64,000 nt of DNA from Mycobacterium sp. URHB0044 (GCF_000620625.1 NZ_JIAW01000018.1:1-64000); one strand, 5' to 3'. Shown: positions 26,323 to 35,287, counted from the stretch's first letter. The notes: a model not told the origin generated them from the letters alone. Numbers and translations: made by a program.

Positions 26323-27470
26323 CGCCCGCGAACCAGCCTCGACAGCTCCATCGGTCGGACGCCAAAACGACAGCACAACAGCGTGATCCGTTCCGCATCG
26401 GGTACATCCAGGACTGGGGTATCGGAATCACCGCGGTGGACGAGATGATCTCGGCCGCGCGCATGGCATTTGACGACGCGTATGAGACTGGAATCATCGA
26501 TCGACCAGTCGAACTAGTGGTGCGCGAGGTTGACGGCATGCCACTGCGGCAGTTCCACGTAATGCGCGACGTGTATCTCGATCTCGTACACGAGGAACAC
26601 TGCATCGGCATCATCGGGCCACACTTCACCGACCAGGTCACCAGCCTGCTGCCCATCATCGAACGCGAGCGGGTGCCAATGCTCACGATGTGCAGTTCGG
26701 CCGACGTCCCAGGCGAGTATTGCTTCACCCTGGGCAACATCTCCACCACGGACGAAGCGGTGGTGATGGCCGAGTACCTGCAGCTGCACGGCGCCAAGGC
26801 CGTCGCGGTGCTGCGGGAGGACAACTACCTCGGCCAGGAGTTCAACACGTATTTTCGCGCCGCCGCCAAACGGCTGAGCTTGCCAATAGTCGCCGATCGA
26901 CTGCTTCCGGCGTTCGTCGACGCGCAGGCGGCTCGCGACGAGGTCGCACCGCTGCGCACCGCGGAGGCTGACGCGATCGTCTACATGGGCCTTGGGCTCA
27001 CTGCGCAGCAGGTCCTCACGACAGTGAACGACATGACCTCCTCCGACTGGAACCCCGTCCGCCTGTGCAGCTCGATCTTCGTCGGTTGGCCGCTCGACGG
27101 CTTCTTCGGTTTGACCATCGGGAGTTACGAGGGGTGGATCGGCACCGATGAGTTCGACGAGCGCAATGACGTCTTCGCAGTACTGCGCCAACGCTTCGCC
27201 GCCAAGCATCGAGGCGACTCGTGGAGCCCACACTGCTATGCCGCACTGGGTTACGACGTCGGCCAGGCGACTGCGTGGGGGCTACACATGGCCAAACCAC
27301 ACGACCCGGAAGGTCTGAAGCGCGGCCTGGAGCGTGTCCATCGGCTTCCCGCCGCTGCCGGAGGCCCAGGAACCTACATCAGCTTCGGCCGCCATGACCG
27401 ACGCGGATACAAGGGCCCCTTCGTCGTGTTGCGCCGAATTCGAAATGGCCACTGCGAACGCGTTTCGTGA
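26319..27470 (+). CDS. LivJ/AmiC-like ligand-binding protein without signal peptide (paralogue 3)
   Basis: This 383-residue protein is the third copy of the family. It has RIGYIQDWGIG near residue 33, TGIIDRPVELVVREVDGMP, IGIIGPHFTDQVTSLLPI, AVLREDNYLGQEF and the C-terminal RRGYKGPFVVLRRIRNGH. No ATG or GTG fits, and a TTG at 26319 overlapping the P450 stop gives an N-terminus about as long as in the other two copies. It has no signal peptide. Being inside a P450-ferredoxin-CoA-transferase operon, it may bind the shared substrate in the cytoplasm, either as sensor or as delivery protein. There is no transporter gene. Confidence 0.8.
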   Translation: MTPANQPRQLHRSDAKTTAQQRDPFRIGYIQDWGIGITAVDEMISAARMAFDDAYETGIIDRPVELVVREVDGMPLRQFHVMRDVYLDLVHEEHCIGIIGPHFTDQVTSLLPIIERERVPMLTMCSSADVPGEYCFTLGNISTTDEAVVMAEYLQLHGAKAVAVLREDNYLGQEFNTYFRAAAKRLSLPIVADRLLPAFVDAQAARDEVAPLRTAEADAIVYMGLGLTAQQVLTTVNDMTSSDWNPVRLCSSIFVGWPLDGFFGLTIGSYEGWIGTDEFDERNDVFAVLRQRFAAKHRGDSWSPHCYAALGYDVGQATAWGLHMAKPHDPEGLKRGLERVHRLPAAAGGPGTYISFGRHDRRGYKGPFVVLRRIRNGHCERVS

Positions 27471-27503
27471 CTCTTGAACGACCGGCAAAGGAGGGAGAGT
27501 GGG

Positions 27504-27704
27504 ATGCGAATTGATGTCGACCTTGGACGATGCCAGGGTCATACGCTTTGTGCCATAACGGCACCCGAGCTGTTCGACCTCGATGACAGCGACGGCCACG
27601 CGGTGGTCAAGGTGGCGGACGGCCTGGCGCCGGCGGCGTTGGAGGCGCAAGCCCACCGCGCATTTCAGACGTGCCCCGAACGAGCAATCACCCTCGCACC
27701 ATGA
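27504..27704 (+). CDS. 3Fe-4S ferredoxin
   Basis: This 66-residue protein is a P450-type actinobacterial ferredoxin. The cluster ligands are in CQGHTLC near residue 10 and CPERAI near the C-terminus, with His at the place of the missing fourth cysteine, as expected for a 3Fe-4S cluster. It should carry single electrons from a reductase to the P450 two genes upstream. The ATG at 27504 follows AAGGAGGGAG, a strong site. It is followed after 25 bases by a CoA-transferase. A second ferredoxin of the same type lies at 47.2 kb. No ferredoxin reductase gene is in the window. Confidence 0.93.
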   Translation: MRIDVDLGRCQGHTLCAITAPELFDLDDSDGHAVVKVADGLAPAALEAQAHRAFQTCPERAITLAP

Positions 27705-27729
27705 CCAGCTGACCCAATAGGACACCGCG

Positions 27730-28899
27730 ATGACGAATTACATGCCGTTGAACGGCATCAAGGTACTCGACCTCGGCATCCTCGTGCCCGCGGCGTTGGC
27801 CTCCGGCAAGTTGGCCGCGTTGGGAGCCGACGTGGTCAAGGTCGAGCAACCGCCCGCCGGTGACCGCATCCGGCTAATACCTCCTTACGCCGACGATGGA
27901 AAGAGCCCCCAACACATGGCTCAGAACTGGGGCAAGCGGTCAATTGGGCTCGATGCCAAGACCGACGAGGGGCGCGAGTCGATCCTTGCGCTCATCGATG
28001 TCGCCGACGTGATCGTCGAGAATCAACTAGCCGGATTCTGGGCACAGTGCGGGATCGATTTCATCGCCTTGCGTGCAAGGCGCCCCGAGCTGATCGTCTG
28101 TTCCATCACCGGGTTTGGCCAGTCTGGACCATGGTCTCGGTTACCCGCGCACGGGCTCAACATGGACGCCTTGGGCGACGGCCTCAACGTTGAGTGGAAG
28201 GACGGGCAACCCCATTTGGGGTGGGCATACACCAGCTGGGGGAACGAACTCGGCGCGACGTCGGCAGCTCTGGCCGTATGCGCGGCGCTCATCTCCGTCA
28301 AGGCCGGTGGACCCGGTGAGTGGATCGACGTCTCGTGTTGGGACGCGCTTGTCGAGACTCATCGGACCGAGATCGCGATGACTCAGCGCACTGGCCAACC
28401 CTTCTCCCTGCGTGAGATGCCCGCCATGTCCCTCTACACGACGTATGCGGCAAGTGACGGACGGCCGGTGATGTTCGGGGCACTCGAACCGAAGTTCTGG
28501 CGCCGGTTCTGCGAGGGCATAGGCCGCGATGATCTCGTCGCCGCTCACGACCAGACAGCTATCTCCTTTGCCGACAACGCATTAGACCTCCGCAAGGCGC
28601 TCGAGGCGGTGTTCGCAACGGCGACCTCCGATGAATGGCTTCAGCGGTTCCTCGATTGGGACATTCCCGGTGGCCCCGTCTACGACGTGCCGGCCATCAT
28701 GCAGACCGCGCACTACTCCGCGCGCCAATTGGTCGAAGGCGATCCCGGATCCTGGCCTCAGGTCAAGATGGCCTTCAGGTGGCAGAAGAGCAACAGTCGC
28801 GCCGGATCGGGGCTGACACCGCCACCTGAATTCAACCAAGACGAAGCAACGGTGCGGGCGCAATGGCTGAGCGAGGTTCCATGCGGCGGGACTGTGTAA
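27730..28899 (+). CDS. Family III (CaiB/BaiF) CoA-transferase
   Basis: This 389-residue protein starts with LNGIKVLDLGILVPAALASGKLAALGADVVKVEQP, has NWGKRSIGLDAKT near residue 64, and keeps the catalytic Asp in WIDVSCWDALVE. It should transfer CoA from a donor to a carboxylate formed downstream of the P450 reaction. The C-terminal tail with PPPEFNQDEATV is usual for the family. It closes the P450/LivJ/ferredoxin operon. The gap to the aldehyde dehydrogenase, 110 bases, holds an operator-like repeat, so a new unit probably begins there. Confidence 0.92.
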   Translation: MTNYMPLNGIKVLDLGILVPAALASGKLAALGADVVKVEQPPAGDRIRLIPPYADDGKSPQHMAQNWGKRSIGLDAKTDEGRESILALIDVADVIVENQLAGFWAQCGIDFIALRARRPELIVCSITGFGQSGPWSRLPAHGLNMDALGDGLNVEWKDGQPHLGWAYTSWGNELGATSAALAVCAALISVKAGGPGEWIDVSCWDALVETHRTEIAMTQRTGQPFSLREMPAMSLYTTYAASDGRPVMFGALEPKFWRRFCEGIGRDDLVAAHDQTAISFADNALDLRKALEAVFATATSDEWLQRFLDWDIPGGPVYDVPAIMQTAHYSARQLVEGDPGSWPQVKMAFRWQKSNSRAGSGLTPPPEFNQDEATVRAQWLSEVPCGGTV

Positions 28900-28935
28900 C
28901 CACCAGCGTCTTCGAGCAGGACTATTATCCGACGG

Positions 28936-28946
28936 TCTTGTCAAGA
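28936..28946. promoter_or_regulatory. Inverted repeat TCTTG-T-CAAGA (operator family A, site 3)
   Basis: TCTTGTCAAGA is a perfect palindrome around one base, 64 bases upstream of the aldehyde dehydrogenase GTG. It matches the sites at 7728, 7911 and 22417. A further small repeat, GGTCTC-GTCT-GAGACC, follows at 28973-28988. Confidence 0.55.
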
Positions 28947-29009
28947 ATGGGCATTCGAAGGTAAGTTGACCTGGTCTCGTCTGAGACCCAACGCGATCGA
29001 GGGAGTCAC

Positions 29010-30473
29010 GTGCCGATCACCAACCCACCGGTCGAACTGCTACCGAAACCCACCCTCCTCATCGGAGACCAACGCATCGACGACAGTTCGGGCGGAGTCT
29101 TCGGCCACGTGTACGGGGCAACGGGGAAGGGCACGGCCGACGTCACCCTGGCGGGTGCGCGGGAGATCGATCTTGCGGTCGCGGCGGCCCGCTCGGCGCT
29201 GCCCGCATGGCGCGCAACCACGCCCGATCAGAGACGCGAGCTCCTGCTTCGTGCCGCCGCGCTGTTGCGCGAGCATTCCGACGAACTCGTCGCGATCTCT
29301 CAGGTGGACAACAGCATGCCCGTGTTCGCGGCCACCGGTGGCCCGGCCGTGGCGGCGGACGCCTTCTCGTACTACGCCGGGTGGGCCGACAAGCTGACCG
29401 GCGACGTGGTGCCTACCTGGCCGACGCCGTCATTGGACTACGTGACCCACAATCCCTACGGCGTCGTCGGGATCATCATTCCCTGGAACGGCCCGATCTA
29501 CGCCGTCGGCATGACCGTGGCTCCCGCATTGGCTGCAGGCAACTGCGTTTTGTTGAAGCCGCCGGAGTTGGCCCCATTCGCGGCGATTCGCATCGGGGAA
29601 CTCTTCCTCGAGGCCGGTTTCCCGCCGGGGGTGCTCAACGTCGTGGCGGCCGGACCAGAAGGCGGCAACGCCATGGTGGCCCATCCCGGCATCGACAAGA
29701 TCCACTTCACGGGCAGCGGGGCGACGGCGAAGCGGATCCTCGACACCGCCAAGGACGGACTCAAGCCCGTCGGCCTCGAACTCGGGGGCAAGTCGGCAAA
29801 CCTCATCTTCGCCGACGCCGACCTCAACAGCGCGGCGATGCAAGCCGTGTTGGGCATGCAGGGCAGTGGCCAAGGGTGCATCAACGGCACGCGCGTCCTG
29901 GTCGAACGTCCGGTGTACGAGGAGGTGCTCACCCTCATCCAGGGCATCCTCGGTGGTCTCGAGGTCGGCGATCCCCTCGTCGCGAGCACGTTCTTCGGGC
30001 CCGTCATCAATGCGCTTGCGGCCGAACGGATCATGGGCGTCATCGACACCGCCAAGCGTGGAGACGCGCGGCTCGTCGCCGGCGGTGACCGGCTTGGCGG
30101 GGAACTGGCCGACGGCTACTTCGTCGCGCCGACGGTCTTCGCCGACGTCGACAACTCGTCCGCGCTCGCGCGCGAGGAGATCTTCGGCCCCGTCGTCGCC
30201 GTGATGCCGTTCGACACCGAAGAGGAGGCCGTGCGCATCGCCAACGACTCCCCCTACGGCTTGGCGGCTTACGTCCAGACCTCGAACCTCAAACGTGCGC
30301 ACACAGTGGCGCAGCAATTGGAGGTGGGGCTGGTCTGGGTGAACGGCTTCCTGGGCATCCCCACCTCGGTGCCGTTCGGCGGCGTCAAGCAAAGCGGGTG
30401 GGGGCGTTTGGGCGGCCTCGAGGGCATCCGCGAGTTCACCCAGCCCAAGAACGTTTTCGTCAACTTGATGTGA
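29010..30473 (+). CDS. NAD(P)-dependent aldehyde dehydrogenase
   Basis: This 487-residue protein is an aldehyde dehydrogenase of normal length. The nucleotide site has IIPWNGPIY and TGSGATAKRI, the general base is Glu257 in LELGGKS, and the nucleophile is Cys290 in GQGCINGTR. The C-terminal EEIFGPVVAV and NPYG-like NDSPYGLAAYV motifs are present. It should oxidise an aldehyde, made from a P450/SDR alcohol, to an acid that the CoA-transferases can activate. The GTG start follows GAGGGAGTC. The third P450 begins 17 bases after its stop, so the two are one unit under the operator at 28936. Confidence 0.94.
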   Translation: MPITNPPVELLPKPTLLIGDQRIDDSSGGVFGHVYGATGKGTADVTLAGAREIDLAVAAARSALPAWRATTPDQRRELLLRAAALLREHSDELVAISQVDNSMPVFAATGGPAVAADAFSYYAGWADKLTGDVVPTWPTPSLDYVTHNPYGVVGIIIPWNGPIYAVGMTVAPALAAGNCVLLKPPELAPFAAIRIGELFLEAGFPPGVLNVVAAGPEGGNAMVAHPGIDKIHFTGSGATAKRILDTAKDGLKPVGLELGGKSANLIFADADLNSAAMQAVLGMQGSGQGCINGTRVLVERPVYEEVLTLIQGILGGLEVGDPLVASTFFGPVINALAAERIMGVIDTAKRGDARLVAGGDRLGGELADGYFVAPTVFADVDNSSALAREEIFGPVVAVMPFDTEEEAVRIANDSPYGLAAYVQTSNLKRAHTVAQQLEVGLVWVNGFLGIPTSVPFGGVKQSGWGRLGGLEGIREFTQPKNVFVNLM

Positions 30474-30490
30474 CTGGAGTAGAGAAGCGG

Positions 30491-31750
30491 ATGACTGAGA
30501 CCGAAAACGCAACCGCGCGACCAACCATCGACTTCGACCACCACTCAGCGGAGTTCGCAGACAACTGGCGCGCGGCGACGAGTGAGTTGCGAACCCAATG
30601 CCCCGTCGCCTGGACCGAAGCGCACGGCGGTTACTGGGTGGTGTCCCGCTACGAGGACGTCAAGACTGTCGCGCTCGACGATAAGACGTACTCCTCCGAC
30701 AACGACATGACCGGCGAACGCAACGGATACAAGGGCACGGCCATCCCGCCCGCACCCATGCAGCTGATCCCACTCGAGGTCGACCCACCGCGCTTCAATC
30801 AGTACCGCCAACTACTGAACCCGAAGTTCTCCCCCGCCGCCGCCGAACCGTGGCGCCCCTTCCTGCGGCAGGTTTCCGACGCGCTCATCGACCAGTTCTG
30901 CGAGTCCGGACAGTGCGACTTGGTGAAGGACATCGCCAGCCCCGTGCCGGCCATGCTCACCATGAAGCTACTGGGACTACCGCTCGCGGACTGGGAGGAC
31001 GTCGCCACACCGTTCCACGAAATCTCCTGGGCGGTACCCGGTTCGGAGATGTACCAGCGCGCCATCGAGGGCATCTTCCGTGTCCTAGGGCGGCTGTCCG
31101 AGGAACTTGCCAAGCGCCGCGACGAACCAGCCGACGACCTGCTGACCTTCTTGTTGAACTCCAAGATCGACGACCAGGCCCTGTCCGAGGAGGAAATCCT
31201 CAAGATCTGCTTCCTGCAGCTCATCGGAGGTGTGGACACCAGCACCGGACTGCTGTCCCACGCGTACGCGTGGCTGTCCGAACACCCGGACGAACGTGCG
31301 CGCCTGCTCAACGAGCCTGAACTGCTGAAGCGGGCCACCGAGGAATTCCTACGGTGGGCGTCGCCGGCACCCGCGCTCGCGCGCACCGTCGCGGTCGAGA
31401 CCGAACTTGGCGGCCAGCGCCTATGCCCGGGCGACCGGTTACTGCTGTCCTGGGCCTCGGCCAACCAGGACGCCGAAATGTTCGAGGACCCGGAGGAGGT
31501 CAACCTGGACCGTTGGCCAAACCGGCACCAAGCCTTCGGTCTTGGTGCGCACCGCTGCTTGGGTTCGAACTTGGGCCGCGTGCAGTTCCAAGAAGTCCTG
31601 AAGGCGACGCTGCGTCGCATCCCCGACCTCAAGGTGGACCTCACCGCCGCGCAGCGCTATCCGTCGCTTGGTCAGGTCAACGGCTTCTCAACGCTGCCAG
31701 CCACGTTCACCCCGAGCGCGCCCGTTGGCGAGCAACTGCCGCTCGGCTGA
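30491..31750 (+). CDS. Cytochrome P450
   Basis: This 419-residue P450 has the I-helix IGGVDTSTGL, the K-helix EEFLRWASP and the heme loop FGLGAHRCLG with Cys356. The N-terminal FDHHSAEFADNW resembles the DLDHHSPDYRDH start of the P450 at 8.9 kb, so the two may be related subfamilies acting in one pathway. The ATG at 30491 was chosen because GAGAAGCGG precedes it and longer frames run into the aldehyde dehydrogenase. It is cotranscribed with that gene. Its stop is only three bases from the stop of the convergent racemase-like gene. Confidence 0.95.
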   Translation: MTETENATARPTIDFDHHSAEFADNWRAATSELRTQCPVAWTEAHGGYWVVSRYEDVKTVALDDKTYSSDNDMTGERNGYKGTAIPPAPMQLIPLEVDPPRFNQYRQLLNPKFSPAAAEPWRPFLRQVSDALIDQFCESGQCDLVKDIASPVPAMLTMKLLGLPLADWEDVATPFHEISWAVPGSEMYQRAIEGIFRVLGRLSEELAKRRDEPADDLLTFLLNSKIDDQALSEEEILKICFLQLIGGVDTSTGLLSHAYAWLSEHPDERARLLNEPELLKRATEEFLRWASPAPALARTVAVETELGGQRLCPGDRLLLSWASANQDAEMFEDPEEVNLDRWPNRHQAFGLGAHRCLGSNLGRVQFQEVLKATLRRIPDLKVDLTAAQRYPSLGQVNGFSTLPATFTPSAPVGEQLPLG

Positions 31751-31753
31751 GGG

Positions 31754-32875
31754 TCACTGGCTCCACTCGCTCAGTAAGGTGCCTGCATCCATTGGTTCCG
31801 TCGGAGGCGGTGTAGGGATGGGTGGCTGGCTGCGGGAGAACCGTGGGGCCGGCATGGGCTCGAGGTTGTCGCCATCTTGAAAGAACGTGCCGCGTTCGGT
31901 GATGTGCGGCTCGGTCTCCACCTCGGCGAAGCTCAGCACCGGGGTCACGCAGGCATCACCTAGTCCCGTCGCTTCGCTCGCCCCCATGGTGCCGTCGAAC
32001 ACCTTGGCCCAGTGGTCGCGGTCGTGGGCGGCGAATGCCGCGGTGAAAGCGGCCCGCAACTCGTCCCAGCGGCCGACGTCGTTCTGGCCGGGCAGCGCGG
32101 CGGGGTCGAGTTCGAGACCGGCCAGCAGCTGCGCGTAGAACTGTGGCTCGATGGCGCCGACCGCGACGTAACGCCCGTCGGCGGTCTCATAGGTGTCGTA
32201 GTACGGCGCCCCGGTGTCGAGCATGTTGGTACCCCGCACGTCGCTCCACACCCCCAAACTCCGCATGCTCCACATCATCTGGATGAGCACCGACGACCCG
32301 TCGACCATCGCCGCGTCGATCACCTGGCCCTTGCCCGAAGTCTGCCGCTCCCACAGCGCCGCGAGAATGCCGACGAGCAGGAACATCGACCCGCCGCCGA
32401 AGTCACCGGCCAAGTTCAGCGGCGGCACCGGCCGCTCGCCCTTGCGCCCGACGGCGTGCAGCAGCCCGTTGAGCGAGATGTAGTTGATGTCATGGCCGGC
32501 CTGCTGTGCGCGCGGTCCCGTCTGACCCCACCCGGTCATGCGCCCATAGACCAAGCGCTCGTTGACCTTCGCGCATACCTGCGGACCCAAGCCAAGGCGC
32601 TCGGTGACCCCGGGCCGGAAGCCCTCGATCAAGACATCGGCCTTGGCGACAAGCGCCAGTACCAACTCGCGACCCTCGTCGCTCTTCAGATCGGCGGCCA
32701 CCGAACGTCGGTTGCGCAACATGGAATCCCTGCCCTGGGCGAATCCGCCGGCGCTGCGAGGCCGCTCGACGCGCACCACGTCCGCACCCAAATCCCCGAG
32801 GATCATCGCGGCGTGTGGTCCCGGCCCGATGCCCGCCAACTCGACGACACGTAAACCCTCGAGTGGTCCACCCAT
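31754..32875 (-). CDS. Alpha-methylacyl-CoA racemase-like family III CoA-transferase homologue
   Basis: This 373-residue protein matches the racemase branch of family III, such as mycobacterial MCR. It opens with [35 protein letters not shown] and has the acidic residue in [13 protein letters not shown] at the racemase Asp site. MCR switches the 2-methyl centre of acyl-CoAs by enolisation so that branched chains can be beta-oxidised. That fits a branched or isoprenoid substrate. The ATG directly follows the TAA of the upstream crotonase gene, so the two are translated together. Transferase activity cannot be excluded. Confidence 0.9.
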   Translation of the reverse strand: MGGPLEGLRVVELAGIGPGPHAAMILGDLGADVVRVERPRSAGGFAQGRDSMLRNRRSVAADLKSDEGRELVLALVAKADVLIEGFRPGVTERLGLGPQVCAKVNERLVYGRMTGWGQTGPRAQQAGHDINYISLNGLLHAVGRKGERPVPPLNLAGDFGGGSMFLLVGILAALWERQTSGKGQVIDAAMVDGSSVLIQMMWSMRSLGVWSDVRGTNMLDTGAPYYDTYETADGRYVAVGAIEPQFYAQLLAGLELDPAALPGQNDVGRWDELRAAFTAAFAAHDRDHWAKVFDGTMGASEATGLGDACVTPVLSFAEVETEPHITERGTFFQDGDNLEPMPAPRFSRSQPPIPTPPPTEPMDAGTLLSEWSQ

Positions 32876-33655
32876 TTAGCTGTTCGTCCACTCGGGTGCT
32901 CGCTTCTCGGCGAAGGCGACGGCCCCCTCCCTGGCGTCCTTGGACGCAAACACCGGTCCGATGATTTCGAACTGCCGAGTCCACCGTTCCTCTGCCGGCC
33001 ATTCGCGCGACTCGATCATGACCCGCTTGGTGGCCGCAACGGCCAGCGGTCCATTGGCGGTGATCTGCTCCGCCAACGCAATCGCGCCTTCGAGTGCGCC
33101 GCCGGGCTGGGTCAGCACGTTGACCATGCCCAACTCGTGCGCCCGAGGAGCGGGGAGGTTCTCCCCCGTCAGTGCGAGCTGCATCGCGATCGCGGAGGGA
33201 ATCCGCAGCGGGAGGCGAAACAATCCTCCACCACCGGCGACCAGCCCGCGCTTGACCTCCGGAATGCCAAACGCAGAATCCTCTGCGGCGACGATGAGGT
33301 CGGTGGCCAGGGCGACCTCGGTGCCGCCCGCGAGCGCATACCCCTCGACCGCGGCGATCAGCGGCTTCGAAGGAGGACGCTCGGTGAAGCCCAGCCCGCG
33401 GCCTTCGACGGCGACGTTCTCCCCGCGCGCGAAGGCCTTGAGATCCATCCCAGCACAGAAGGTTCCGCCTGCGCCGGTGATGATGCCAACCGAGAGGGAG
33501 GGGTCCCCGTCGAGCCGGTCCATGGCATCGGCGAGGCCCTGGCTCACGGCGGCGTCGATGGCATTCTTCGCACGGGGCCGGTTGATGGTGACGATCAGAA
33601 TTCGGTCCCGTTGTTCGACGAGCACCGGGTCGTTGCCGTTGATGTCTTCACTCAC
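32876..33655 (-). CDS. Enoyl-CoA hydratase (crotonase) with both catalytic Glu
   Basis: This 259-residue crotonase is the only one of five in the window that keeps both acid residues of true hydratases: Glu in GGTEVAL and Glu in GIPEVKRG. The start region ILIVTINRPRAKNAID and the oxyanion-hole motif GAGGTFCAGMDLKAF are normal. It should add water across a trans-2-enoyl-CoA. It is translated just before the racemase-like gene and is divergent from the TetR gene, with palindromic sites between them. EchA19-type steroid enoyl-CoA hydratases are plausible relatives, but this was not tested. Confidence 0.9.
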   Translation of the reverse strand: MSEDINGNDPVLVEQRDRILIVTINRPRAKNAIDAAVSQGLADAMDRLDGDPSLSVGIITGAGGTFCAGMDLKAFARGENVAVEGRGLGFTERPPSKPLIAAVEGYALAGGTEVALATDLIVAAEDSAFGIPEVKRGLVAGGGGLFRLPLRIPSAIAMQLALTGENLPAPRAHELGMVNVLTQPGGALEGAIALAEQITANGPLAVAATKRVMIESREWPAEERWTRQFEIIGPVFASKDAREGAVAFAEKRAPEWTNS

Positions 33656-33718
33656 GGCTTAACATTATAATTATATGTCGGATTGTCAAATGTCGTCCAC
33701 GCGGCGGTGCCGGCTGCC

Positions 33719-33730
33719 TATACGCGTATG
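33719..33730. promoter_or_regulatory. Operator family B, site 0: TATAC-GC-GTATG
   Basis: The core ATACGCGTAT is a perfect palindrome. It lies between the divergent crotonase (start 33655) and TetR (start 33770), 40 bases before the TetR GTG. It matches TATAC-NN-GTAAA sites at 34423, 38078, 41089 and 45743, so autoregulation is likely. Confidence 0.6.
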
Positions 33731-33769
33731 GTTAGCGTCGGAACACGATCGAGGACAGCCGGAGAGACA

Positions 33770-34405
33770 GTGGTCAAGCGACGAAACGTAGTCGAGCGGA
33801 CTCCGCTTACCCGCGCGCTGATCGCCTCGGTCGCTGCCGACCTGATCAGGGCGGAGGGGCTCGAGGCGCTCACGATGCGCAGCGTCGCCGCCAAGCTCGG
33901 GGTTTCGGCAATGGCCCTCTATCACCACGTCGAGGACAAGGACGAGATCATCCGCCTGGTGGGTGACGACATTCTCGGAGGCATCGAACTGCCGGACCCC
34001 GAATCCGGCGATTGGCGTGAGCTTCTCACCACGACGGCGTTCGCCGCGCACGAGGCATTGCTGAGCGTGCCCGGAATGACGTCGGTCCTGTTGACGCACA
34101 AGCTGCTTCCCAACGCTCGTCGGATACTCACGTTCTGCCTGCGGCAGTTCGAGCGCGCGGGATTGAGCAGAGCAGAGGCCAACGTCGCCTACGCCGGTCT
34201 GCATCAGCTCAGCGTCGGCAGGCTACTGATCGAAACCGGCGCCAACTTCGAGGTGCACTCCCGTCTTTCAGACGACGAGGAGCTCGCGATGTACATGAAA
34301 GCCCTTCACAGCAAGGCATCGTTCGAGCAAGCGATGTCAGCGCTACTCGATCAATACGACCGTTCCGCCAAAGGTCGGGAGCCCTCGTCGAAGCGGCGTC
34401 GCTGA
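33770..34405 (+). CDS. TetR family transcriptional regulator, candidate controller of the right block
   Basis: This 211-residue protein has a TetR HTH with IASVAADLIRAEGLEALTM and SAMALYHHVEDKDEIIRLVG, then a helical C-terminal domain. I chose the GTG at 33770, preceded by GGAGAGACA, because the ATG at 33728 lies inside a palindrome that should be an operator. Matching palindromes flank the gene on both sides (33719 and 34423) and occur before three other units to 45.7 kb. That layout points to a local repressor that also controls itself. The inducer is probably an acyl-CoA of the pathway, by analogy with KstR-type regulators. Confidence 0.9.
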   Translation: MVKRRNVVERTPLTRALIASVAADLIRAEGLEALTMRSVAAKLGVSAMALYHHVEDKDEIIRLVGDDILGGIELPDPESGDWRELLTTTAFAAHEALLSVPGMTSVLLTHKLLPNARRILTFCLRQFERAGLSRAEANVAYAGLHQLSVGRLLIETGANFEVHSRLSDDEELAMYMKALHSKASFEQAMSALLDQYDRSAKGREPSSKRRR

Positions 34406-34422
34406 GCACGCGACGGACCTGG

Positions 34423-34434
34423 TATACACGTAAA
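34423..34434. promoter_or_regulatory. Operator family B, site 1: TATAC-AC-GTAAA
   Basis: This imperfect palindrome lies 18 bases after the TetR stop and 45 bases before the crotonase ATG at 34479. It matches the sites at 38078 (TATAC-AT-GTAAA) and 45743 (TATAC-GC-GTAAA). Confidence 0.6.
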
Positions 34435-34478
34435 GCAATCGTCGGCGGCGCCGGCTCGGATGCCCGTAGGAGGACCTC

Positions 34479-35282
34479 ATGGCCAGCTTCGACCCGGTGG
34501 ACTACGGACTACCAGACGAACTCGTGGTGCAGGCCGACGGTCCGGTGCGCCTGGTGACCCTGAATCGTCCGGGCGACCTGAACGGCGCCAATCGCCCCAT
34601 GCACCAGGCACTTGCCGGATTGTGGGCTCAACTCGACCGGGACGACGACGCGCGTGCAGTCGTTCTCACCGGCAGCGGGAAGGCATTCAGCGCCGGTGGC
34701 GACTTCGACTACATGCAGGAGAACATCGACGACGAGGCGATGCGCGCGGCGACGATGGCCGAGGGTCGCGCCATCATCGAGGGCATGGTCCGGTGCCGGC
34801 TTCCGGTGATCGCCGCAGTGAACGGGCCCGCCGTCGGGCTGGGCTGCAGTCTGGCGTTGCTCTGCGACATCGTGCTCATGGCGGAAGGCAGCTTCCTGGC
34901 GGATCCACACCTGCGCATGGGGCTGGTGCCCGGCGATGGAGGGATGACGTGGCCTGCCCTCATTGGTTTGTCGCGCGCGAAGGAGTACCTGTTCCTCGGC
35001 GCTCGCGTTCCAGCCGAGGACGCGGTCCGAATGGGCCTGGCGAGCCGCACCGTGGCACCCGCGACACTGCTCGACGAGGCACTCGAACTCGCCAGAAAGT
35101 TGACGCAGGTCCCCGCCGCGGCGCTGCAAGACACCAAGCGCGCGTTGAATTCCTATCTCGAGGTGCAACTGGACCATGCGTTCGCCGGCGGACTGTCCGG
35201 CGAGCTCACCAGCATGAGCTCCGACGAACACAGGGACGCGGTCGCCGCCGCACGAGCCAAGGCCGCCAACCGGAGTCGGTGA
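34479..35282 (+). CDS. Crotonase family protein with non-hydratase active site
   Basis: This 267-residue crotonase has VRLVTLNRPGDLNGAN, the oxyanion-hole stretch GSGKAFSAGGDFDYM, and GPAVGLGCSLALLCDIV. The two hydratase glutamates are replaced by Ser (GCSLAL) and His (ADPHLRMG), and an Asp follows in VPGDGGMTWP. The same set is seen in the copy at 58.7 kb, so they form one subfamily. Isomerase, thioesterase or carbon-carbon hydrolase activity is more likely than hydration. It follows operator site B1, and its stop faces the acyl-CoA ligase stop with five bases between. Confidence 0.88.
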   Translation: MASFDPVDYGLPDELVVQADGPVRLVTLNRPGDLNGANRPMHQALAGLWAQLDRDDDARAVVLTGSGKAFSAGGDFDYMQENIDDEAMRAATMAEGRAIIEGMVRCRLPVIAAVNGPAVGLGCSLALLCDIVLMAEGSFLADPHLRMGLVPGDGGMTWPALIGLSRAKEYLFLGARVPAEDAVRMGLASRTVAPATLLDEALELARKLTQVPAAALQDTKRALNSYLEVQLDHAFAGGLSGELTSMSSDEHRDAVAAARAKAANRSR

Positions 35283-35287
35283 TCCGA

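Noticed and set aside
33683-33770. Longer starts for the TetR gene at 33683 or 33728
   Set aside because: The 33728 ATG lies in an operator-like palindrome, and the extra residues are unlike TetR proteins.
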